Below, one piece after another: positions 1 to 5,418 of a stretch of DNA of 6,962 bases. The DNA comes from Geodermatophilaceae bacterium. Lineage in GTDB: Bacteria > Actinomycetota > Actinomycetes > Mycobacteriales > Geodermatophilaceae. The notes under the pieces were generated by a model. The model was not told the origin of the DNA. It made no database searches and saw only the letters and a list, made by a program, of their open reading frames with translations. Each line of letters starts with the position of its first letter. Within the stretch, counting starts at the first letter, position 1. Made by a program: the position numbers and the translations under genes. Location: the NCBI GenBank assembly GCA_013811805.1, contig JACCUM010000447.1, forward strand, positions 1 through 6,962, written 5' to 3'.

Positions 1-39
1 GATGGTGGGGCCGACGGCGGCGCGGACGGTAGCGCCTGA
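1..39 (+). CDS. C-terminal end of an upstream gene (partial)
   Basis: Frame 1 reads DGGADGGADGSA and then stops at TGA (37-39). The bases are strongly G/C at third positions, as in a real high-GC gene, and the Gly/Asp/Ala-rich acidic tail would be a plausible disordered C-terminus. A strong hairpin begins 20 bases after the stop, which is where a terminator would lie. The protein cannot be identified from 12 residues. Frame 2 is also open to a TGA at 50-52 but gives no hairpin-to-stop spacing as good. That this is a gene at all is an inference. Confidence 0.45.
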   Translation, partial: DGGADGGADGSA

Positions 40-58
40 TCCGCAGCACTGAGGCACA

Positions 59-87
59 GGGCCGGGAAGCCGTCGGCTTTCCGGCCC
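59..87 (+). terminator. Strong GC-rich hairpin, probable terminator of the upstream gene
   Basis: Bases 59-71 pair with 75-87 in a 13-bp stem (one G-T wobble at 66/80) around a 3-base loop (72-74). It lies 20 bases after the stop of the upstream partial gene. No T-run follows, so it would be a tail-less hairpin of the sort often proposed in actinobacteria. It ends only 11 bases before the GTG chosen for the next gene, leaving little room for a separate promoter. It could instead be a leader or attenuator element of that gene, or even lie inside its coding region (see findings). Confidence 0.55.
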
Positions 88-98
88 TGCGCCGCTGC

Positions 99-1283
99 GT
101 GAACGTCGAGCCCGATGCCTTCGCGGCGGACTACTGGTCGCGAAAGGCCCTGCTCTCGCCGGCAAACACGCTCCCCCGGAAGTTCACCGACCTACTGGAC
201 CTGGACGCGGTCGACGAACTGCTGTCCCGGCGCGGCCTTCGTACCCCGTTCCTGCGGGTGGCCAAGGGGGGTTCGATCCGCCCTGCGGCCAGCTACACCA
301 GGGGTGGCGGTGCAGGTGCTGACGTCGCCGACCAGGTGGCCGACGACAAGGTCCTCGATCTCTTCGCCGATGGCAACACCCTTGTCCTGCAGGGCTTGCA
401 CCGGCTCTGGCCGCCGCTGATCGACTTTGCCGCTGCCCTGCGCGCCGAGATCGCCCACCCGATACAGGTCAACGCCTACCTGACTCCGCGCAGCTCGCAG
501 GGCTTCGCCCACCATTACGACGTCCACGACGTCTTCGTCCTGCAGGTGGCCGGTGCCAAGGGCTGGCAGATCCATCCGCCGGTCCTGGCCGATCCGCTGC
601 GGACCCAGCCCTGGACGGATCGCAAGCAGGCCGTCGAGCAAGCCAGCGGCCAGGAACCGCTGATCGACACGGTGCTCGAGCCGGGCGACGCGCTGTACCT
701 CCCGCGCGGCTTCGTGCATGGCGCGCAGGCGCTGGACGGCGTCAGCGCCCACCTGACGATCGGCGTGCACTCGGTGACCCGGTACACGATCGTGGAGGCC
801 CTCATAGCGCAAGCCGCGACCGATCCTGAGCTTCGGCGCAGCCTGCCGCTCGGGATCGACCTGACAGATCCGGAAGGCGCCATCGCTGACGAGGTTCGAG
901 GCACGGTCGCCGCGCTGACCAGCTGGCTCGCGCACACCGAGGTCGGCCCGGCCGGAGACCGACTGCGGCGCCAGGTCTGGGCCCATACGCGGCCGGCGCC
1001 GGTGCCCCCGATCCGGACTGCCGTCGCCCTGACGACCCTGGATGACCAGAGCGTGATCGCCCTTCGGCCCTACCTCGCGCTGCACTGGCACCCCGGCGAG
1101 AACGGGCTGAGACTCGAGACCGCAACTCACGTCCTCGACCTCCCCGCAGGCGCCGCCTCGACCCTCACCGCGCTCGTGGCCGGTCAGCGCGTACGGCTCG
1201 GCGAGATCGCCGACCTCGATCCCGCGGCCGCCCTCGATCTCGCTCGCCAGCTGGTCCGCGGCGGCGTCGCGGTCCTCGTCTGA
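99..1283 (+). CDS. Cupin_4/JmjC-type Fe(II)/2-oxoglutarate oxygenase, ribosomal-oxygenase-like
   Basis: This 394-residue protein belongs to the Cupin_4 family (PF08007), which contains bacterial YcfD/RoxA and the human ribosomal oxygenases MINA53 and NO66. Those enzymes hydroxylate ribosomal proteins with Fe(II), O2 and 2-oxoglutarate. The iron-binding facial triad is visible: the HxD motif H139-Y-D141 in the stretch HYDVHDVFVLQ, and the distal H207 in PGDALYLPRGFVHGA. A typical SAHLTIGV strand follows at 217-224. The double-stranded beta-helix spans roughly 90-225. The C-terminal third (about 230-394) is mostly helical and ends in a segment resembling the winged-helix region of this family. 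No signal peptide is seen, so it should be cytoplasmic. The substrate is unknown; for actinobacterial members it is generally not established. GTG at 99 is the only ATG/GTG/TTG start near the N-terminus, without a clear Shine-Dalgarno, and the frame stays open back to 33. The stop overlaps the next start (TGATG). Confidence 0.85.
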   Translation: MNVEPDAFAADYWSRKALLSPANTLPRKFTDLLDLDAVDELLSRRGLRTPFLRVAKGGSIRPAASYTRGGGAGADVADQVADDKVLDLFADGNTLVLQGLHRLWPPLIDFAAALRAEIAHPIQVNAYLTPRSSQGFAHHYDVHDVFVLQVAGAKGWQIHPPVLADPLRTQPWTDRKQAVEQASGQEPLIDTVLEPGDALYLPRGFVHGAQALDGVSAHLTIGVHSVTRYTIVEALIAQAATDPELRRSLPLGIDLTDPEGAIADEVRGTVAALTSWLAHTEVGPAGDRLRRQVWAHTRPAPVPPIRTAVALTTLDDQSVIALRPYLALHWHPGENGLRLETATHVLDLPAGAASTLTALVAGQRVRLGEIADLDPAAALDLARQLVRGGVAVLV

Positions 1284-2236
1284 TGGGAGCGAGCGACCCC
1301 GCCCCCACACCGCGCACGCGGCCCCGCCGACCGGTACCGAAGGTGGACCCGCAACGCTGTGCTCCCTCTGCTCGTCGCCGACGTGATTCACTGATGGCCA
1401 CCGCCGCGCCCGCGACCCGGTGGCTGCTGATCGAGCAGCCGGGTGGCTGGGGCCGGCACGCCCTGCGCCAATCCTTGTTTGCCCAAGATGTCGCCACCGG
1501 GTTGCTGGCGCTCACCGGCGCGCAGGGAATCCGGATCCAGGTCATCCGCAGGCCGCCAGACCGCACGCAGCCCGCACGGAGTCGGCGCTGGGCATACGTC
1601 GACTCCGGTGCGGGCACCCCGGCCAGTTGGTGGGGCGAGTACGACAACGAAGGCGAGCTGCTTGATCTGTCCTTCGACGGCTCGGAGGGCGACAGCAGTG
1701 CGGAACCAATCTTTCTGGTGTGCACCCATGCCAGGCACGACGCCTGCTGCGCTCTGTACGGTCGCCCAGCTTACGCTGCCCTTGCCGCGCACTATCCGGA
1801 CATCACTTGGGAGACTTCGCATGTCGGGGGTGACAGATTTGCCGCCAACATCGTCGTCCTACCGAACGGTCTCTACTACGGCGGCCTCGACGGGGACTCC
1901 GCGCTCCGGATCGCTGCTGCGCATCGGGACGGTCTGATCGAGTCCACGTACTTCCGCGGGGCAAGCGTTCAGGCCGCCCCTACCCAGGCTGCGGAGCACT
2001 ATCTGCGGAGTCATCTCGGCGAGCACCGGATCAGCGCCGTCGTCGCACTCGGCCTGCATCGCGCAGACCTGGCCCGGTGGGTGGCCCGGCTGGCCCACAC
2101 CGATGGCACCGAGTATGAAGTCGAGGTCGGTACGACCCACGCTTCTGCGCTGAACAGGCTGACCTGCTCGGCCACCCACCCAGCGGCGATCAGGTTGTTC
2201 GAGCTGGTCAGCTTGCGTGCGGTGGGACACCGATGA
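1283..2236 (+). CDS. Sucrase/ferredoxin-like family protein (thioredoxin-like [2Fe-2S] protein)
   Basis: The 317-residue product matches the Suc_Fer-like family (PF06999), which includes yeast Apd1. The characteristic segments are RWLLIEQPGGWG (46-57), the cysteine cluster CTHARHDACCALYGRP (C147, C155, C156) and ETSHVGGDRFAAN (177-189), followed by VVLPNGLYYGGL. In Apd1 the [2Fe-2S] cluster is held by two Cys and by the two His of an HVGGH motif. Here the first His is H180 but the second position is Asp (D184). The family is redox-active, but no physiological reaction is firmly known. ATG 1283 shares one base with the stop of the oxygenase gene, so translation is coupled. The first 24 residues are Pro/Arg-rich, and GTG 1343 is an alternative start. 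ATG 1394 seems too late, because the RCAPSARRRRDSL stretch before it resembles the family N-terminus. No in-frame Shine-Dalgarno decides the matter. Confidence 0.85.
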   Translation: MGASDPAPTPRTRPRRPVPKVDPQRCAPSARRRRDSLMATAAPATRWLLIEQPGGWGRHALRQSLFAQDVATGLLALTGAQGIRIQVIRRPPDRTQPARSRRWAYVDSGAGTPASWWGEYDNEGELLDLSFDGSEGDSSAEPIFLVCTHARHDACCALYGRPAYAALAAHYPDITWETSHVGGDRFAANIVVLPNGLYYGGLDGDSALRIAAAHRDGLIESTYFRGASVQAAPTQAAEHYLRSHLGEHRISAVVALGLHRADLARWVARLAHTDGTEYEVEVGTTHASALNRLTCSATHPAAIRLFELVSLRAVGHR

Positions 2237-2304
2237 GTATGGCGAGAACCAGGAATTCCACATATATGCGTTGAATTGCTGCATTCGACAGTTATCGACG
2301 CTGA
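2237..2304. other. Convergent, relatively AT-rich intergenic spacer
   Basis: Sixty-eight bases lie between the stops of the + strand sucrase/ferredoxin-like gene and the - strand YeiH-type gene. By eye the spacer is clearly richer in A/T than its surroundings (for example ATATATGCG near 2264-2272). Two weak foldbacks are visible: GCGTTGA/TCGACGC with a 20-base loop (one wobble), and GATCA/TGATC with a 4-base loop that straddles the YeiH-type stop codon at 2303-2316. Either might help bidirectional termination, but neither has a convincing stem plus T-run. No gene or promoter is evident. Confidence 0.4.
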
Positions 2305-3393
2305 TCACAGTTGATCGAACAGCGCCTGCAGAGCCAGGCTGGAAACAGCAACCGTCACCCAGAGAAGCCCACCGAGAAGCAACGGCCGCACACCTGTGTG
2401 CCGCATTGCCGAGAACTGCGCCGAGAGTCCGATGGCCGTCAGCGCCACGGTGATCATCGCGCGCGCGAGCACCGCGGTGGCGTCCTGGGCCGCCTCGGGG
2501 ATGACACCGAGCGAGCTGATCGCCACCGCCAGGACGAACCAGATGATGAACCATGGAACGATCTTTCGCCACGGCAGCCGGGAGCCGGGTACTGCAGCGT
2601 CCGCGACCATCTGCTTACGCTTGGCTCGTATGTGAAAGAACGCAATCACAAGCACCATCGGGATGATCATCGTCGTTCGGGTGAGCTTCACGATGACGGC
2701 GTAGTCCCCTGCGGCCATCCCGTACGTATATCCGGCCCCCACCACCGACGACGTGTCGTTGATCGCTGTTCCCGCCCAGAGACCGAACGCATTCTGCGAC
2801 AAGTCCAGCAGGTGCCCGAGGAAAGGGAACAGGAGCACGGCGATCGCATTGTAGAGAAAGATGGTTGATATCGCATAGGCGATACTTGCCTGAGTCGGCG
2901 CTATGACGGCGCTGGTGGCTGCAATTGCTGACCCGCCGCAAATGGCTGTTCCCGCTCCGATCAGCGTTCGAAGCTCACTATTGACGCGCAATAATCGGCC
3001 GAAGACAAACATGGCGCCGAAAGCAATCAGTAAGGTGCCTATCATCACCGGGAATGACTCCAACCCGGTCTGCAGGAGTTGGCCGAGGCTCAGACCCAGC
3101 CCGAGCAGCACGACCGACGCCTGCAGGACGTACTTCCCCGCAAAGGCCAAGCCGGTCCCGAACAGCGGCGGCGGTTGCCACATCGCGCGAACGGTCATGC
3201 CCAGCACAATTCCGAATACCGGTCCGCCGACAACGGGCGCCAGTGACCCGGCCGCCCAGGCAATGCCGGCCAAGCCGGTCGCCAGGATCAGACCAGGCAG
3301 AATGGCGGGCCAGGTGGCCCGACGCTGCGAGTCGGAATCCTCACGGCCGGAGGTAGAACCTTCTTGGCCCACCCCAACGTTCCTCGACGGCAC
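2305..3393 (-). CDS. YeiH/UPF0324 family membrane protein, putative sulfate exporter
   Basis: This is a 362-residue polytopic membrane protein of the YeiH/YadS-type family (PF03601, Cons_hypoth698), usually annotated as a putative sulfate export transporter. That function is poorly tested for most members. Two diagnostic segments are present: GTAICGGSAIAA (148-159) and WAGTAINDTSSVVGAG (206-221). About ten hydrophobic segments run from residue 29 to the C-terminus, after a hydrophilic N-terminal tail of about 27 residues. Length fits the family. I chose GTG 3393 because GGAGGGAGG at 3405-3397 sits at an ideal distance. GTG 3414, which would overlap the preceding stop, has no such site. It is the last gene of the - strand group, beginning 13 bases after the phosphodiesterase-like stop. 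Codon use is unusual for this window: TTA at L121 and L134, and ATA at I164, I175 and I255. Confidence 0.85.
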   Translation of the reverse strand: MPSRNVGVGQEGSTSGREDSDSQRRATWPAILPGLILATGLAGIAWAAGSLAPVVGGPVFGIVLGMTVRAMWQPPPLFGTGLAFAGKYVLQASVVLLGLGLSLGQLLQTGLESFPVMIGTLLIAFGAMFVFGRLLRVNSELRTLIGAGTAICGGSAIAATSAVIAPTQASIAYAISTIFLYNAIAVLLFPFLGHLLDLSQNAFGLWAGTAINDTSSVVGAGYTYGMAAGDYAVIVKLTRTTMIIPMVLVIAFFHIRAKRKQMVADAAVPGSRLPWRKIVPWFIIWFVLAVAISSLGVIPEAAQDATAVLARAMITVALTAIGLSAQFSAMRHTGVRPLLLGGLLWVTVAVSSLALQALFDQL

Positions 3394-3396
3394 GTG

Positions 3397-3405
3397 CCTC
3401 CCTCC
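3397..3405 (-). promoter_or_regulatory. Ribosome-binding site deciding the start of the YeiH-type gene
   Basis: On the - strand this reads GGAGGGAGG, a near-perfect Shine-Dalgarno sequence, with the first GGAGG 7 bases before GTG 3393. It starts one base after the TGA (3409-3407) of the preceding gene, so ribosomes finishing that gene stop essentially on top of it. It is the strongest ribosome-binding site seen in the window and argues for start 3393 over 3414. Confidence 0.8.
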
Positions 3406-3406
3406 G

Positions 3407-4636
3407 TCAGCCACGGCCGATGCGTACCGGAACGTCTAGCTCGGCAGCGGTCAACGAGCCGTGGTATCCGATCAGGGAGTGGGCGCCGGGCTCTCGGCGG
3501 CTGGCGGTGATGGCGAAGCTGCCGCGTGCCCAGGCCAGCACATTCCCGATGCGTTCGACATGCCCTGCAAGCACCGTGGGACCGAACAAGCCCTCGTCGA
3601 TCGCCTGCTCCCGGGACATCACCCAAGCTCGTTCTCCGAGCACGGCCGACCAAGCGGCAAGCACGTCGCCGGTGGCTCCGGCTTGTGTGTAGAGAAAACG
3701 GGCGCGGGGTTCTCCTGCCACCACTCGAACTCCGGCTGCCAGCGCGGCCGCGTCGGCCCCGTCGGGAGCGTCACGGTTTGCATCAAGGTCCAGCTTGCCG
3801 TCGGTCGCAACGTCGAGCATGCCGTGATCCGCAGTGACGACAAGAGCTGTGTCCGGCTTCATGAAAGTCAGGATCGAGGCGACCAGTGCGTCGACCTGGC
3901 CGAGCTCGAACCGCCAGGCGTCGCTGGCGCAGCCGCGGATGTGCCCGGTCATGTCCAGGTTGCCGTGATAGGCGTAGAGCAACGAAGGCCGGCCGTCTCC
4001 AGTGGCGGAGACCGCCCGAGCAACCAGATCTCCGGGGCCGACCGCCGTCAGATAGCTAGCTCCCCGGTAGGTGGCCTCAGTGAGACCGGACCCGATGAAC
4101 CTGGCCGGCCCTGCGGCATGGACGCTCACGCCGGCCTGCGCGGCCCGCTCGAATATGGTGCGCGCCGGTTGCCACTCCTTGGGGGATGGGTCGGTCCCCC
4201 ACTCGATATGAGTAAGCAGCCGATCGGTCCCTGGGACAGCGACGGTGAAGCCGACGATGCCGTGCTCGCCGGGTGGCACACCGGTGCTCAACGTGGCGAG
4301 ACTGACCGGAGTCGTCGACGGGCTGGCCGCCTGCAGGGCACCGATCGGGCTAGGCAGGGATGCGATAACCGGCGCAGCCTCCGAGTTGGCAGCGAGGTTG
4401 TGCTCTCCCAACCCGTCGACTAGCAGCAGCACGACGCGGCGTACACCGGCCAGAGCCGGCGCCAGACCGAGGAGGTCGACGAATCCGGCCACGCCGAGTC
4501 CGGCCAAGATCGCCGGCAACAGTTCGGCGAGGCTGCTGCGGCCATACGCCGGAACGGACAGCCCGTCCGAGCGGGAGTGGTTCGGTCCGGCCTGCCTCCG
4601 ACCCGGTTCAGCTAGGGGATGCGGCGCTCCGGTCAC
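3407..4636 (-). CDS. Alkaline-phosphatase-superfamily phosphodiesterase/nucleotide pyrophosphatase-like enzyme
   Basis: This 409-residue protein belongs to the type I phosphodiesterase/nucleotide pyrophosphatase family (PF01663), metal-dependent hydrolases of phosphate mono- or diesters that typically use two zinc ions. The expected residues are present: metal ligand D74 in LLLVDGLG; the threonine nucleophile in SPSTTPVSLATLSTG (T108 or T109); D228 and H232 in YHGNLDMTGH; D270 and H271 in VTADHGM; and H392 in GYHGSL. There is no signal peptide or lipobox, so it is probably cytoplasmic, unlike many family members. The substrate cannot be read from the sequence. A sulfatase is unlikely because the nucleophile is Thr, not the Cys/Ser that matures to formylglycine. 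GTG 4636 overlaps the methyltransferase stop by 4 bases (GTGA). GTG 4645 is an alternative. The conserved part begins only near residue 30 (PAYGRSSLAELLP). Confidence 0.85.
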   Translation of the reverse strand: MTGAPHPLAEPGRRQAGPNHSRSDGLSVPAYGRSSLAELLPAILAGLGVAGFVDLLGLAPALAGVRRVVLLLVDGLGEHNLAANSEAAPVIASLPSPIGALQAASPSTTPVSLATLSTGVPPGEHGIVGFTVAVPGTDRLLTHIEWGTDPSPKEWQPARTIFERAAQAGVSVHAAGPARFIGSGLTEATYRGASYLTAVGPGDLVARAVSATGDGRPSLLYAYHGNLDMTGHIRGCASDAWRFELGQVDALVASILTFMKPDTALVVTADHGMLDVATDGKLDLDANRDAPDGADAAALAAGVRVVAGEPRARFLYTQAGATGDVLAAWSAVLGERAWVMSREQAIDEGLFGPTVLAGHVERIGNVLAWARGSFAITASRREPGAHSLIGYHGSLTAAELDVPVRIGRG

Positions 4637-5352
4637 CGGCGGCACAGCAGATGAACGTCGCTTGCCAGATCACGGTAGGGCGAACGTTGTGCCAGAACAG
4701 CTTCCAGTTGCCGTACGGCGGCACTCTGCTCGGCGGCAACCTCGGCGGCAGGGAGCAGGTCGGCCACGACGCGTACCCCGTGCCACTGCTCTACCGACAG
4801 ACCCGCGTGGACCACCAGGTCGTGCAGTTCGTCGATGTCGAAGCGTCGGTGTCGTGTTCCGTCGGGCTGCCCGTGGAGCAACGCCAGCGCCTCCTCGGTC
4901 CGGCCTCCCACGGCTCTGGCCAACACTGCGGCGGCTTGGTTGGCCACGAGCAAACTGACCCACCCACCGGCCCGTACGCAGGTGGCCAACGCGGCCGCGG
5001 CCGTCACCGGCTCGTCGACGAATTCCAGGACGTGGTGGCACAGCACCAGATCCGCGCTCTGGGCCGCAACAACCTCGGCCAGCCGGTCGCCGTCCCCCTG
5101 AACGCCGGTCACCGCGCCAGCGACACCGGCCGCCTGCGCCCGGCGGGCCAGCAGTGCCAGGGCATCTGGACTCGGGTCGACAACGGTGACGGTGTGCCCA
5201 CGTTGGGCCAGCGGTACGGCGAACCCTCCGGTGCCGCCGCCGACGTCCAACACCCGCAGTGGCCCGTCGCTGAGAATCGGCTCCAGCGCTGCCCACACCG
5301 CCGCCGCACGCGATGATCCGACATCCGGTGGCCTGGCGGAGGTGGAAGTCAT
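4633..5352 (-). CDS. Class I SAM-dependent methyltransferase, CmoM/SmtA-like
   Basis: The 239-residue protein has a complete Rossmann-type methyltransferase domain (PF08241/PF13649 type). Motif I is VLDVGGGTGG (34-43), the acidic residue binding the ribose of SAM is D59 in VTVVDPSPDAL, and the post-II/III region is DLVLCHHVLEFVDEP (101-115), followed by LRAGGWVSLL-like strand 5. From memory, the order LDxGGGxG, HxVLE(F/W)V, GVRV and a C-terminal LE...PY...HLL resembles E. coli CmoM (SmtA), which methylates the carboxyl group of cmo5U34 in tRNA. This is a distant resemblance, and the real substrate may differ. ATG 5352 has only a weak GGTGGG ahead of it, partly inside a foldback (5352-5376). 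It lies 66 bases after dnaE, and its stop overlaps the start of the phosphodiesterase-like gene. Confidence 0.85.
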   Translation of the reverse strand: MTSTSARPPDVGSSRAAAVWAALEPILSDGPLRVLDVGGGTGGFAVPLAQRGHTVTVVDPSPDALALLARRAQAAGVAGAVTGVQGDGDRLAEVVAAQSADLVLCHHVLEFVDEPVTAAAALATCVRAGGWVSLLVANQAAAVLARAVGGRTEEALALLHGQPDGTRHRRFDIDELHDLVVHAGLSVEQWHGVRVVADLLPAAEVAAEQSAAVRQLEAVLAQRSPYRDLASDVHLLCRR

Positions 5353-5376
5353 GGCCCACCGAGCCTAATGTGGCCA
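5352..5376 (-). promoter_or_regulatory. Foldback covering the methyltransferase start region
   Basis: Bases 5352-5359 can pair with 5370-5376 (7 bp, one bulged base at 5357) around a 10-base loop. On the - strand transcript the stem contains most of the GGTGGG that would serve as ribosome-binding site and touches the first base of the ATG. It could dampen initiation, act as a weak terminator after dnaE, or be chance in GC-rich DNA. The remainder of the 5353-5418 gap shows no convincing promoter. Confidence 0.25.
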
Positions 5377-5418
5377 ACGACCGGCGTCCGAGGCAATGGC
5401 CCTCATCGAGCGGACCGG

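Noticed and set aside
192..1391. A 399-codon open frame on the - strand opposite the oxygenase gene
   Set aside because: It is the antisense shadow of a high-GC gene. Its translation is Arg/Gly/Asp/Val-rich low-complexity sequence without recognisable motifs, while the + strand frame carries an intact catalytic triad.
2237..2316. A clear bidirectional terminator in the convergent spacer
   Set aside because: The foldbacks are short or have large loops and lack a T-run. They are noted only as weak possibilities in the spacer entry.
1859..2572. A 237-codon - strand frame spanning the convergent spacer
   Set aside because: It runs antisense to the ferredoxin-like gene and out of frame with the YeiH-type gene. 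It has no domain and no plausible ribosome-binding site, so it is not a bridging gene.
3461..4423. A 320-codon open frame on the + strand opposite the phosphodiesterase-like gene
   Set aside because: It has no recognisable domain and lies wholly across a gene with all family metal ligands on the other strand. Long antisense frames are expected at this GC content.
3407..4636. Arylsulfatase identity, suggested by the neighbouring putative sulfate exporter
   Set aside because: The nucleophile region is SPSTTP, lacking the C/S-x-P-x-R formylglycine signature. The metal-binding motifs fit the phosphodiesterase/pyrophosphatase branch.
4245..4958. A 237-codon + strand frame bridging the phosphodiesterase-like and methyltransferase genes
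   Set aside because: It crosses two well-supported - strand genes, and its product is Arg/Pro/Ala-rich with no motif.
5353..5418. A sigma70-like promoter between dnaE and the methyltransferase gene
   Set aside because: Candidate hexamers on the - strand (TTGCCT and CACATT) match poorly and are common by chance, so I do not list a promoter.
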